From: Bradyrhizobium sp. KBS0727
Lineage (GTDB): Bacteria > Pseudomonadota > Alphaproteobacteria > Rhizobiales > Xanthobacteraceae
Direction of reading: 5' to 3'
NCBI RefSeq assembly: GCF_005937885.2
Contig: NZ_CP042176.1
Span: forward strand, 1-64,000
Length of the DNA: 64,000 bases
The position numbers and the translations under genes were made by a program. A model generated the notes under the pieces. It did no database searches. It saw only the letters and a list, made by a program, of their open reading frames with translations, and was not told where the DNA came from. Numbering within the stretch: the stretch's first letter is position 1; each line of letters starts with the position of its first letter. Below are positions 12,888 to 21,868 of this stretch, one piece after another.

Positions 12888-13661
12888 TCAAGTTTCGGGA
12901 GCGGTCGCCGGATGTCGTCCGGCCCGCTGTGGCAGAAACACAATCAGCCCCACAATCAACGTCGCCAGGATTGCCGACGCATAGAAGCGTCCGAAGGCCA
13001 ATCCGCCGTTTGCCACGGGCTTGTCGAGAAAATCGCCGACGGTGGCGCCGAGTGGCCGCGTCAGGATGAAGGCGGCCCAGAACAGCCACGTGCGGGAAGT
13101 GCCGGTGAAGAAATATGCGACGGCGACGGCCATCAATCCGGCCGCGAAGACGAGCGCGCCGCGTTCATAGCCCAGTCCATTGGTATCGGCCATCCAGTCG
13201 CCGAGCGCCGTACCGAGCGTTTGCGAGAACAGGATCGCGGTCCAGTAGAACATTTCGATCTTGGGCGAGACGACCGTTTCCACCGAAATTGACCCGGCCT
13301 GCACGTACCAGACGCCGAGAGAGGCCATTAGACAGGCGACCAGGATCAGCGACCCGCCGGGATAACCGATGCCCAGCGAGCGATCGGCAAAGTCCGCCAT
13401 CGTGGTGCCGGCGGTGGTCGTCGCGACGATCACCGCCCAATACAGGAATGGATGGAAACGCCTCGCCTTGATCTGGGCGGCGACGGCAACAACGAATATG
13501 CCGATGAACAGGGCGCTGCTGAACGCGTAGCCCCAGTTCAGCGTCATCGAAAGCGCATCGCCGCCCGTCTCGCCGAGCGTCGTCGCGATGATCTTGATGA
13601 TCCAGAAGCCAAGCGTGACGGCGGGAACCTTGGTGATGGTGTCGCTAGTTTCATATTGCAT
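12888..13661 (-). CDS. DUF347 (COG4705-like) four-repeat membrane protein
   Basis: A 257-residue, very hydrophobic protein with about eight membrane segments. A short motif of the form T-L/T-G-x-T/A-x-[GA]-D recurs four times: TLGETGGDALS, TAGTTMADFAD, TLGTALGDWMAD and PLGATVGDFLD, each followed by a G-Y/F-containing loop. These match the family known as DUF347, whose transport or enzymatic role I cannot state with certainty. The repeated acidic motifs placed in a membrane context suggest ion handling, which is inference. The ATG is preceded by aagga. It converges with feoB with only 27 bp between the stops. Confidence 0.8.
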   Translation of the reverse strand: MQYETSDTITKVPAVTLGFWIIKIIATTLGETGGDALSMTLNWGYAFSSALFIGIFVVAVAAQIKARRFHPFLYWAVIVATTTAGTTMADFADRSLGIGYPGGSLILVACLMASLGVWYVQAGSISVETVVSPKIEMFYWTAILFSQTLGTALGDWMADTNGLGYERGALVFAAGLMAVAVAYFFTGTSRTWLFWAAFILTRPLGATVGDFLDKPVANGGLAFGRFYASAILATLIVGLIVFLPQRAGRHPATAPET

Positions 13662-14007
13662 CGGTTATCCTTATGCCCCTCCGCCCGGGCTTCAACGCCG
13701 GCAGGCCCAGATTTTTCCAACCGAGTCCATCACGGTCAGGAGATAAGCGCCCCACCCTGCACTTCGCCGCATCCGGCGCGCTTGCACACAACGGTTTTGC
13801 CGACCCGCGTCCGGAACCGGCGAATAAGGAGAATCGATCTGGGCTTCAATGAAATCGAGCCGCGCCGGATTGATGGCGAGCCGTCGATGATCATTCCCTA
13901 GTTTTCGCAATTAATCGTGATTGCACGCTTTGCGCTATCCGTTAAACAGACCGGCACCGGCGGGATGAACGGCGGCGATACCGCGCGACAATGCTGGTGT
14001 TTATCGT
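13662..14007. other. Intergenic region without a supported gene
   Basis: The 346 bp between the divergent DUF347 and MATE genes contain no reading frame with good coding character. A 72-codon frame on the minus strand (13692-13910) has no recognisable domain and its composition looks random. An AT-richer stretch near 13895-13930 may hold promoter elements for either gene, but I could not define them. Confidence 0.5.
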
Positions 14008-15411
14008 ATGGCCCTATCAGACAAAATCGAAACTGCTTCGATCGCGCCGCCTGTCGCGATGACGGGCAGCCATCATCTCGCCACCGAACTCGGCGAGACG
14101 CTGAAGCTTGCCATCCCGATCGCGCTGACGCAGCTCGGGCAGATCGCGATGATGACGACCGACATTGCGCTGATCGGCCGCTTCGGCAGCGAGGCCGTGG
14201 CCGCAGCGTCGCTGGCGCACACCGTCTTCTTCGTCAGCTTCACCTTCGGCATGGGGCTGGTATCCGCGGTCGCGCCGCTGGCAGCGCAGGCGTTCGGCGC
14301 CCGCAATCCGCATCGCATTCGCCGTTCGCTCCGCGTCGGCCTGTGGGCCGCGCTGTTCATCGCGCTGCCGATGATGGCGCTTTCGTTCCGCGGCGAGCCG
14401 ATCCTGCTGATGCTGGGTCAGTCGCCGGTGACCGCGCATCTGGCGCAGCAATATCTGCTCGGGCTGACCTGGAGCATCCTGCCCGCGCTGTGGTTTCTCG
14501 CGATCCGCGGCTTCATGAGCGCGGTCAACCGGCCGGAGCCGATCCTGTGGATCACGCTGGCCGCGATCCCGGCCAATGCGCTGCTGGTCTACCTGTTGCT
14601 GTACGGCGCGTTCGGCCTGCCGAATCTCGGACTGATCGGCGCGGGACTTGCGACCTCCATCGTCAACTTCGGCACGCTCTTGGCGGCGCTGTGGTTCGTC
14701 GCGCGCCGCCGTCCGTTCCGGAAATTTCACGCGCTCGGACACCTCTGGCGCATCGACTGGGGCCTGATGCGACAACTCGTCGTGATCGGCGCACCGATCT
14801 CGATCTCGTTCCTGCTCGAATACGGCCTGTTCGGCGCCGCGGGTCTGCTGATGGGCGTGATCAGCACGACAGCACTGGCGGCACATCAGATCGCGCTGCA
14901 GGTCGCCGCAATCCTGTTCATGGTGCCGTTCGGCATCAGCATCGCCGCCACGGTACGGGTCGGCCACGCCATTGGCCGCAGCGATGCGAGCGGGGTCCGC
15001 CGCGCCGGCCTGGTGGCGACGTGGCTCGGCATCGCCATCGGCGCCGCGCTGACGCTGGCCGTGATTCTCAGCCGGTTCGGGATCGCGAAAATATTTCTCG
15101 GCGAGAGCACCGACGCCACGGCCGAGCTGTCCGCGACATTGCTGCTGGTCGGATCGACCTTTTTTGTCGCCGACGCGATCCAGACCATCGCCGCCGGCTC
15201 GCTCCGCGGCATGAACGACACCCGCCTGCCGCTGGTGTTCGCCACCATCAGCTATTGGCTGATCGGCTTTCCCTGCGCCTGGTGGCTCGCCTTCCACACG
15301 CCGGTGGGCGCGATCGGCGTCTGGATCGGGCTTTCGGTCGGGACCGCGGTTTACGCCACGCTTCTGGTCTTGCGATTCCGGTCGCTGGCGCGCAAGCTGC
15401 ACTTCCAATGA
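14008..15411 (+). CDS. MATE-family multidrug efflux transporter
   Basis: A 467-residue inner-membrane antiporter of the multidrug and toxin extrusion family (NorM-like), which exports cationic drugs using Na+ or H+. The N-terminal half shows LKLAIPIALTQLGQIAMMTT and ALIGRFGSEAVAAASLAH; the second half repeats the pattern (GAPISISFLLEYGLFGAAGL; TALAAHQIALQVAAILFMVP). About twelve membrane segments are evident. The segment ISIAATVRVGHAIGR is typical of the second MatE domain. The stop overlaps the ATG of the following DUF2867 gene (ATGA), suggesting coupled translation. Confidence 0.93.
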   Translation: MALSDKIETASIAPPVAMTGSHHLATELGETLKLAIPIALTQLGQIAMMTTDIALIGRFGSEAVAAASLAHTVFFVSFTFGMGLVSAVAPLAAQAFGARNPHRIRRSLRVGLWAALFIALPMMALSFRGEPILLMLGQSPVTAHLAQQYLLGLTWSILPALWFLAIRGFMSAVNRPEPILWITLAAIPANALLVYLLLYGAFGLPNLGLIGAGLATSIVNFGTLLAALWFVARRRPFRKFHALGHLWRIDWGLMRQLVVIGAPISISFLLEYGLFGAAGLLMGVISTTALAAHQIALQVAAILFMVPFGISIAATVRVGHAIGRSDASGVRRAGLVATWLGIAIGAALTLAVILSRFGIAKIFLGESTDATAELSATLLLVGSTFFVADAIQTIAAGSLRGMNDTRLPLVFATISYWLIGFPCAWWLAFHTPVGAIGVWIGLSVGTAVYATLLVLRFRSLARKLHFQ

Positions 15412-15881
15412 CTGTCCAGGAAATCACCCCGGCCGTTGATACCGATGCGCTGCTGGCCGGCGCGCAATTCGTTGACGCCTTCCGCATCGAAACCGGCGAC
15501 CGCAATCTGGATGCGCGGCATGCCGGCGAGCGCATGCTGGCGAGCCAGCCGCGCTGGGTGGACGCGCTGTTGTCGCTGCGCAATTTTGTGGTGTCGCCGC
15601 TGGGGTTGAAGACTTCCGGCGAGGGCGCGCCAGCGCCAAGGGGCATGATCGGGATCTTTCCGGTGCTGAGCGAAACCCCGGATCGTCTGATCGCCGGTTT
15701 CAACGACAGCCATCTCGACTTTCGCGTCGTGATCGACGTGACCGCCCCCGAAGGCGTCCGGCAGGTCACCCTCACCACACTGGTCAAGACCCATAACTGG
15801 TTCGGCCGGACCTACCTTACCATCATCATGCCGTTTCACCGGCTGATCGCGCCAGCTTTGCTGCGTCAGGTTGCCGGCTGA
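15408..15881 (+). CDS. DUF2867 domain protein
   Basis: A 157-residue soluble protein without signal peptide. The central ALLSLRNFVVSPLGLK, then DSHLDFRVVIDV, and the C-terminal HNWFGRTYLTIIMPFHRLI are typical of the DUF2867 family. That family resembles small ligand-binding (polyketide-cyclase-like) folds; no catalytic role is established that I can name. Its ATG overlaps the MATE stop, so the two are probably translated together. A supporting role in efflux or membrane physiology is inference only. Confidence 0.8.
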   Translation: MTVQEITPAVDTDALLAGAQFVDAFRIETGDRNLDARHAGERMLASQPRWVDALLSLRNFVVSPLGLKTSGEGAPAPRGMIGIFPVLSETPDRLIAGFNDSHLDFRVVIDVTAPEGVRQVTLTTLVKTHNWFGRTYLTIIMPFHRLIAPALLRQVAG

Positions 15882-15900
15882 CGCCAGGCCGTTATTCTGA

Positions 15901-17028
15901 TTAGCCCTTCGCGGCGGCCTGCTTCGTAATCGCGTTCGCACACCACTCATCATGGCAACGGTCGAGATCGTTCAGATTCTGGCGCATCTGCTCCAGCGAA
16001 AATCCCAGTGCGAAGAATCGTTCGGCGACATCGCCGGGCAGGCCACGGATCAGGCCCTCGCTTCGCACGGCGGCGACTTCGGCCGCGTAAGCCTGTAGCG
16101 CATCATCGACGGACCGGATGTTTACCGTGCCGCTGCCGTTGCGCAGCGATGCGGCGACCGCGCGCATGAAGTCGACGATCGCCTTGCTGATATCGGACAA
16201 CGGCCGCGCCAGCCGCACTTGCACACTGGCGGGCAGCGGCACCACGCTGGCGCGGCCGATCATCACGACGTCGTGGCGCAGCCGCTGGATCGTGCGCAGC
16301 AACGGGCCGGTGTCCGGACCGCCCGACAGATGCGCGGCGCGCTCGCGCTCGGCCTCGGCACCGGTCGCGTGCAGACCGGTCACCGCGACGCCGATGCCGT
16401 CCTGAATCCGGTGCAGGGCGTCGTTGTCGAGGCCGCGCGTCAGCCCCGCCAGCAATTCGGCGAAGGCGGCCGCGAGCAGTTCCAGCAACGTCGCGGCGTT
16501 GACGCGGATCTGGCTGATCGCCCGCGACGGCAGCACCAGGAACGACACCAGGAGGCCAGTAAGCGCGCCGACGGTGACCTCGATGACGCGATCGAACGCC
16601 GAATCCAGCGGGTTGGCATGGTTCATGGTCGGGACCAGCAGCACGATCACCGCGGTCACGGTTGCGGAGTTCAGGCTTGGATTGATCGCGGCAACGAAGG
16701 CCAACGGCGTCACTGCCAGCACCAGCAGCGCCAGCAGACTGCCCTCACCCGAATGCGGGATCAACACCGCGATGGCGCCGCCATAGATCGCACCGCCGAT
16801 CGTGCCGAGCATGTAGTCGCGGGTCGCCTTCAGCGACCGGCCGACGCTCATCTGGCTGACGATCAGCGAGGTCAGCACCGCCCAGAGCGGCAGCATCAGA
16901 TGCAAGGCGACCGCGACCACGTAGGCGGCAACAGCCGCAACCGCGATCCGGACCGCGAGCGCCAACTGGATCTTGCGCGCCCAGAACGATCCGAGCATGC
17001 GTTTTACGAAGGCCATCATGCGCTGCAT
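15901..17028 (-). CDS. FUSC-family inner-membrane protein (aromatic acid exporter-like)
   Basis: A 375-residue protein. The first 170 residues contain about six membrane segments, including the family-typical LPLWAVLTSLIVSQMSVGRS and GTIGGAIYGGAIAVLIP. The remainder is soluble and helical. This half-length layout fits the FUSC/aromatic-acid-exporter family, represented by AaeB and fusaric acid resistance proteins. The substrate cannot be told from sequence. It is encoded opposite to its neighbours: it converges with the DUF2867 gene (19 bp apart) and diverges from the MmgE/PrpD gene. Confidence 0.85.
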   Translation of the reverse strand: MQRMMAFVKRMLGSFWARKIQLALAVRIAVAAVAAYVVAVALHLMLPLWAVLTSLIVSQMSVGRSLKATRDYMLGTIGGAIYGGAIAVLIPHSGEGSLLALLVLAVTPLAFVAAINPSLNSATVTAVIVLLVPTMNHANPLDSAFDRVIEVTVGALTGLLVSFLVLPSRAISQIRVNAATLLELLAAAFAELLAGLTRGLDNDALHRIQDGIGVAVTGLHATGAEAERERAAHLSGGPDTGPLLRTIQRLRHDVVMIGRASVVPLPASVQVRLARPLSDISKAIVDFMRAVAASLRNGSGTVNIRSVDDALQAYAAEVAAVRSEGLIRGLPGDVAERFFALGFSLEQMRQNLNDLDRCHDEWCANAITKQAAAKG

Positions 17029-17151
17029 TCCAGAATCCGCCGATCTCTTCCGTGCTAGACGACCCGAAGCATAGCTGATGCCCGGGCCGAATGGCGGCTT
17101 GAAAGGTCAATTCAGCCCGCCTACCCTGTTTGACAAAATCGAGGAAACACG

Positions 17152-18522
17152 ATGGCCCATGAAACCGCAACGCTGGCAGCCTATGTCGCCGACCTGAAAT
17201 TCACCGATATCCCGCGTGAGGTACTGGAGCGCGCCAAGGTGCTGACGCTCGACTTCCTCGGCAGCACGATCCGGGCCCGGCGCGACGCGGAATCGACGCC
17301 GTCGCTGCTCAAGATGCTGGAAGCACTGGCGCTGGACGGCAAGGGCGAGGCCACCGTGTTCGGCGACAGCAAGACCTGGACGCCCGCGGTCGCCGCTTTG
17401 CTCAACGGCGCGCTCGGCCATTCCCTCGATTTCGACGACACCCATGCCGACTCCTCGCTGCATCCGAGCGCGCCCGTGGTGCCGGCGGCGTTCGCGGTCG
17501 GCGAAATGGTCGGCGCCTCCGGCCGCGACGTGCTGACGGCGATCGTGGCGGGGTATGAAGTGTGCTGCCGGCTCGGCAACGCGCTCGATCCGACCTCGCA
17601 TTATGCGAAAGGCTTTCATCCGACCGCGACCGCGGGAACCTATGGCGCGGCGGCCGCTGCGGCCAAGCTGTTCGGCCTGTCGAAGGACCAGATCATCGCC
17701 GCGTTTGGTGTGTCGGGCAGCCAGGCGGCGGGCTCGTTGCAATTCCTGGTCAACGGCGCCTGGAACAAGCGCTACCAGGTCGGCGCCGCCGCGATGAACG
17801 GCGTGATCGCAGCTACCCTGGCGCGCAACGATTTCGTCGGCGCTTCCGAATCCATCGAGGGCAAGCACGGCCTCTTGGTCGGCTATACCGACGACGCGCA
17901 TCCAGACAAGGCGACCGCCGGGCTCGGCAAGATCTACGAGACGCTGCGGATCGGCGTGAAACCCTATCCGAGCTGCCGCTACACCCATGCCGCGCTCGAT
18001 GCGCTGATCGCGATGCGCAGGGAGCACAACCTGACGCCGGACCAGATCAAGCGCGTCGAGATCGGCCTGCACCGCAACGGCATCACGCTGACCGGCGACG
18101 CCGCCACCAAGCGCCATCCGACCTCGATCGTCGGCGGACAGTTCTCGATGTTCTTTACCGGCGCGCTGGCGCTGGATCAGGGCCGGTTCGGCTGGGACGA
18201 TTACGAGCGGCTCGGTGACGCCGCCGTCAACGCGCTGGCCGACAAGTTCGACGTGGTGCAGGACGACCGCCTCGAGATCGGCCGCACCCATCCGTTCGGT
18301 GCGCGCGTCTCCATCACCACCGATGACGGTGTGCACGAGCGGCTCTATGCCGATCCCTCCGGCGAGCCGGATTCGTTTCCGGACGCGCAGGCGATGCAGC
18401 AGAAGTTCCTGACGCTCGCCCGCCCCGTGCTGAACGGCCGCGCCGACCAGCTTGCAGATGCGATCCTCTCGCTCGAGAGATTCGACAAGGTCGAGACGGC
18501 AACGCAGCTCGGTCGGCAATAA
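17152..18522 (+). CDS. MmgE/PrpD family protein
   Basis: A 456-residue cytoplasmic protein of the MmgE/PrpD family, which includes 2-methylcitrate dehydratase, cis-aconitate decarboxylase and iminodisuccinate epimerase. Visible family segments are LDFLGSTIRARRD near residue 35, LNGALGHSLDFDDTHADSSLHPS near 85-105 (read as LNGALGHSLDFDDTH then ADSSLHPS), KGFHPTATAGTYGAAAAAAK near 155 and KPYPSCRYTHAALDA near 270. The exact substrate is unknown. The prp operon partners (prpB, prpC) are absent, so a propionate role is not supported by context. A family A palindromic repeat follows it. Confidence 0.9.
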   Translation: MAHETATLAAYVADLKFTDIPREVLERAKVLTLDFLGSTIRARRDAESTPSLLKMLEALALDGKGEATVFGDSKTWTPAVAALLNGALGHSLDFDDTHADSSLHPSAPVVPAAFAVGEMVGASGRDVLTAIVAGYEVCCRLGNALDPTSHYAKGFHPTATAGTYGAAAAAAKLFGLSKDQIIAAFGVSGSQAAGSLQFLVNGAWNKRYQVGAAAMNGVIAATLARNDFVGASESIEGKHGLLVGYTDDAHPDKATAGLGKIYETLRIGVKPYPSCRYTHAALDALIAMRREHNLTPDQIKRVEIGLHRNGITLTGDAATKRHPTSIVGGQFSMFFTGALALDQGRFGWDDYERLGDAAVNALADKFDVVQDDRLEIGRTHPFGARVSITTDDGVHERLYADPSGEPDSFPDAQAMQQKFLTLARPVLNGRADQLADAILSLERFDKVETATQLGRQ

Positions 18523-18536
18523 CGAGTTATCTTCCA

Positions 18537-18660
18537 TCATGGCCGGGCTTAGCCGTTTGAAGGACGGCGTCGCTACCGCTCGCCTATGCCCGGCCATCCA
18601 CGTCTTTTCTTGAGCCGATATAGCTAAGACGTGGATGCCCGGGACAAGCCCGGGCATGAC
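18537..18660. repeat. Palindromic intergenic repeat, family A, copy 2
   Basis: A 124-bp imperfect inverted repeat opens with tcatggccgggctta and closes with acaagcccgggcatgac, with inner arms around ccacgtctt and aagacgtgg. It fills nearly the whole gap between the convergent MmgE/PrpD and DUF1330 genes. A bidirectional terminator or transcript-end stabiliser would fit that position. Confidence 0.85.
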
Positions 18661-18678
18661 GAAGGAATTGCGAAGCTC

Positions 18679-18969
18679 TCAAGCAGGGCCGTCGATGATG
18701 ATCAGGTCGGTGTCGGAATATTTCTGCCGGATTCGGACGGCCGCCTGATATTCCGGGCTCTCATAGCAGGCCATCGCGGTCGCGTGATCTTTGAACTCGA
18801 TGACGAAATTGCGCTCCCGCTCATTTCCCTCCATCACCTGATAGGCGCCGCCGCGCACGATGAAATTGGCGCCGAATTTCTCGAACACCGGCAGCGCCGC
18901 CGCCAGATATTCGGGGTAGCGCTCCCGATTGTGAACCGACACGTGCACGATCCAATAGGCTTTGGTCAT
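18679..18969 (-). CDS. DUF1330 domain protein
   Basis: A 96-residue protein beginning MTKAYWIVHVSVHNRERYPE. The layout fits the dimeric alpha/beta-barrel DUF1330 family: a first strand AYWIVHVSV, then FGANFIVRGGAYQVMEGNE, then IEFKDHATAMACYESPEYQ. The conserved Y-x-S-P-E-Y-Q near the end is the family's best motif. Members are small stand-alone proteins of unknown reaction. The ATG at 18969 is chosen because the sequence upstream is not conserved in character. Confidence 0.88.
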   Translation of the reverse strand: MTKAYWIVHVSVHNRERYPEYLAAALPVFEKFGANFIVRGGAYQVMEGNERERNFVIEFKDHATAMACYESPEYQAAVRIRQKYSDTDLIIIDGPA

Positions 18970-19115
18970 GGTTTTCTCCGGCTGAACAGGCTTGCAGTGC
19001 GGGGATCGTTGACACGGCAATCGCACCGCCATCGATCGATGGCGGTGCGATATCATGACTCGCGGGTTCTTCCGCGTGATTCAATTCACATTCGCTTGCT
19101 TCCGGTCGCCACCTC

Positions 19116-20558
19116 TCAATTGCCGCCTGCGAGCTTCGCCTTGTTGCCGGTCGCGGCGACGACGTCGCGCACCAGGTCGAACACGCCGTCGGCTTCCGGC
19201 GGCCAGTTCGGCGAGCGGCCGAGCCGCACGATCACCAACCGTTCCGACGGGATGATGATCACATATTGTCCGATCGTGCCCTTGGCGAAGAACGCGTCGC
19301 GCGGCCAGCCGTGCTCGACGCGGTGGGACGCGCCAAAACTGTCGCCGAGGTTGGTCCAGAAGCCCGCGCCGTAGCCGACCCAGGCATTTTTCGTCGGCGA
19401 GGCCGAATAGTTCACCCATCCCTCGGGCAAGATGCGTTTTCCGCCAACCACACCGTCGTTCAGATACAGCGCGCCGAAGCGCGCCCAGTCGCGTGCGCTC
19501 GCCAGCATCTGGCTCGACCCTTCCGGATTGCCCGAGGCGTCGAACTCGATCGTGACGTTGCGCATGCCCAGCGGCGCGAACAGTTCCTGCCGCGCGAACC
19601 GGATGACATCGGCGGCTTTGCCGCCGGCCGCGTTGCGGATCAGGTGCGACAGGATGATGAAATTGCCGTCATTGTAATTCCACGTAGCTCCCGGCGGAGT
19701 CGCGAGATCGAGGCTCTCGGCAAAGGAGGCCATGTCCGATTCCATGAACTTCATGCGATTGACCGGCTCGAACGCGGCGCCGAGCGACGCCTCGAGCGAA
19801 CTGCCGATCGCAAGCCCCGCGGTGTGACGCAAGAGATGATCGACCGTAATCGCGCCCCGCGGATCGCCGGCGCCTTGCCATGCCGCGACCGGCACGGGCT
19901 TATCTGATGTCAGCGCGCCCTTGCGCACCAGAATGCCTGTCAGCGCCGAGATCACCGACTTGGTCGAGGAGAAGCCGAGGATCGGCGTATCGATGCCGAA
20001 GCCGTCGGCATAGCGTTCGGCGACGACGTGACCGTCCTTCAGCACGACAATTGCCCTGGTGTGGCGACGCGGCGACTGCTCCGGCTCGGCGAAGGCGCGA
20101 TCGAGCGCGGCGGCGAGTTGTGGCGTTGCCGGCGCGACCACGGCGGGTCCGGCGATATCGGGCAATAGCACCTGCGATGGCTTGATGTCGTCCGCCGGCA
20201 GTGAGATATCGGCGACCGCATCGCCATGGTCGAGATAACAGCCGAGACCCTCGCGATAGACCGCGTGGCTTTTGCTGAGGCCGAACAGCGTCACGGTGAC
20301 ATCGCGGCGCGCCCGATCGACCCTGTAGTCCATCGCCCAGGCTATCAGGTTGGCGCCGGGCATCGCGTCCGTCGTTTCCGACAGGATCCGCTCCGGCTCA
20401 AAGCCCGACACGAAGGTCTCCGAACAGAGCACGTTGGCGATGAATCCGGTTGCGACAACAGGCACGTCGCGGGCTCGCGCCGCGGACAACGCCAGGGCGC
20501 TGAGCGCCGTGGTGGCGGCGAGGATGAGGGTGAGTTTTCGTCGGGTCATTTGGGGCAT
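19116..20558 (-). CDS. Secreted serine hydrolase, beta-lactamase (class C-like) family
   Basis: A 480-residue protein with an N-terminal signal peptide (TRRKLTLILAATTALSALAL, then SAARA). The active-site SxxK is Ser197-Ser-Thr-Lys200 in GFSSTKSVISALTG. The downstream HTAGLAIGSSLE and WNYNDGNFIILSHLI supply the conserved HTAG and the Tyr-containing second motif. The fold is shared by class C beta-lactamases, D-amino-acid peptidases, NylB and family VIII esterases, so the substrate is not determined. The start at 20558 has ggagag six bases upstream; an in-frame ATG nine bases further in is the alternative. A membrane-anchored AraC regulator lies upstream on the same strand. Confidence 0.85.
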   Translation of the reverse strand: MPQMTRRKLTLILAATTALSALALSAARARDVPVVATGFIANVLCSETFVSGFEPERILSETTDAMPGANLIAWAMDYRVDRARRDVTVTLFGLSKSHAVYREGLGCYLDHGDAVADISLPADDIKPSQVLLPDIAGPAVVAPATPQLAAALDRAFAEPEQSPRRHTRAIVVLKDGHVVAERYADGFGIDTPILGFSSTKSVISALTGILVRKGALTSDKPVPVAAWQGAGDPRGAITVDHLLRHTAGLAIGSSLEASLGAAFEPVNRMKFMESDMASFAESLDLATPPGATWNYNDGNFIILSHLIRNAAGGKAADVIRFARQELFAPLGMRNVTIEFDASGNPEGSSQMLASARDWARFGALYLNDGVVGGKRILPEGWVNYSASPTKNAWVGYGAGFWTNLGDSFGASHRVEHGWPRDAFFAKGTIGQYVIIIPSERLVIVRLGRSPNWPPEADGVFDLVRDVVAATGNKAKLAGGN

Positions 20559-20709
20559 TTGGGGCTCTCCGGCATGACGCATCAGCGCGTGCCGGCCATT
20601 GACGACGATCGCGCGCACGCCGCTCGCCGGATTTGGAAATCGCCGTAGCCGGAATTTTGAAGCGCCTCGCCGATTCCGAAATAGTTCAATAACTACAATG
20701 GAATAAGGT

Positions 20710-21762
20710 TCAGGCCGCGTTGGCCTTGAGCTTGCGATATTCTGATGGCGTGACGCCGGTGGTCGCCTTGAAGGCGCGGTTGAACGGCCCTAGCGACTGG
20801 AATCCAGCGTCCATCGCAATGGTAATGACGGGGACTTCGGCCTGGCTGGGATCAGCCAGCGCCGCCTTGGCCTCCGCGATCCGGTGCGCGTTGAGGAAGA
20901 CGTTGAAATTGCGATAGCCGAGCCGCTGGTTGATCAGCCGCCGCAACCGGTATTCGGGAATTTTGAGCTTGGTCGCCAGCATGCCGATCGAGATGTTGTC
21001 ATGGCGGTAGATGCGCTCGTCCGCCATCAGCCGCATCAGCGCATCGACCAGTTTCTGGTCCGCGCTAGCATCCACAACGACCGGATCGGGCTGGACCGCG
21101 GGCGTGACTGGAAACAGCTCGGCGCCGTCGACGCGCATCATCGCAAACGAGATCGCGGCGACCACGGCGGCAAGCGCGACCGAATTCACCGTATTGGCGA
21201 TTTCAGCGCTGCCGCCGGACCAGAGAATCTGCAGGATCGCATTCAAGCCGCCATACAATGCGGCGGCGCCGACGATGAAGACGCGCACGCCACGGCGCCG
21301 CTCGACCAGATCCGACGACCAGGAAGCAATGGTCTGCGCGACGGCCAACGCGATGAAGCCGAGCGCGATCAGATTGATCGCGATGATCGACAGCCGCGCG
21401 CTGCCGCCGCTGGCCGGCGCGATCCATAGGCAATTGACGAAGCTGAACGCCGCAACCGCCGTCCACACCAGCCCATGCCACGCACGCAGCTTGAACGTCT
21501 CGTCGAACAATGCGCGCGTGAACAACCAGAACACCACGACATTGCCGGTCGACAGCGCGATCAGCGGCGCATGCGCGATCGACACCTGTGATGTCGACCC
21601 GATCGAATAGCTCACCGCATGCGCCACCGAGCCCAGCGCAAAGGCCGCGGCCAGCCGTCCGGCGAGCACGGATCCGAACCCGCGAAACAGCGATGCGGCG
21701 AGCACCAGCAGCAGCGCCACGGTGGCGCCGCGCAAGGCGATATCGAGAGTCGTAAGCGGCAT
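20710..21762 (-). CDS. AraC-family transcriptional regulator with N-terminal membrane domain
   Basis: A 350-residue regulator. Residues 1-215 contain about seven hydrophobic segments. The C-terminal 100 residues carry an AraC-type double helix-turn-helix: ISIGMLATKLKIPEYRLRRLINQ split before RLGYRNFNVFLNAHRIAEA, then VPVITIAMDAGFQSLGPFN and TTGVTPSEYRKLK. Membrane-embedded AraC regulators sense an envelope or small-molecule signal. It lies about 150 bp upstream of the serine hydrolase gene on the same strand, so control of that gene is likely but inferred. Confidence 0.9.
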   Translation of the reverse strand: MPLTTLDIALRGATVALLLVLAASLFRGFGSVLAGRLAAAFALGSVAHAVSYSIGSTSQVSIAHAPLIALSTGNVVVFWLFTRALFDETFKLRAWHGLVWTAVAAFSFVNCLWIAPASGGSARLSIIAINLIALGFIALAVAQTIASWSSDLVERRRGVRVFIVGAAALYGGLNAILQILWSGGSAEIANTVNSVALAAVVAAISFAMMRVDGAELFPVTPAVQPDPVVVDASADQKLVDALMRLMADERIYRHDNISIGMLATKLKIPEYRLRRLINQRLGYRNFNVFLNAHRIAEAKAALADPSQAEVPVITIAMDAGFQSLGPFNRAFKATTGVTPSEYRKLKANAA

Positions 21763-21868
21763 CAGGGAATCCAGCGCGGCGATCCGCGCATCGTTAGTCT
21801 AGTGCAGCGTGAATTTAGTGCAGAACGTCATGAGGTTCAATTTGGGGTTCAATTTGGCCCGATCGTAA

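Noticed and set aside
13692..13910. 72-codon frame on the minus strand
   Set aside because: No recognisable domain, weak start context and random-looking composition.
16219..17058. 279-codon plus-strand frame opposite the FUSC gene
   Set aside because: Sequence is dominated by R, Q, H and D as expected of antisense to a membrane protein gene.
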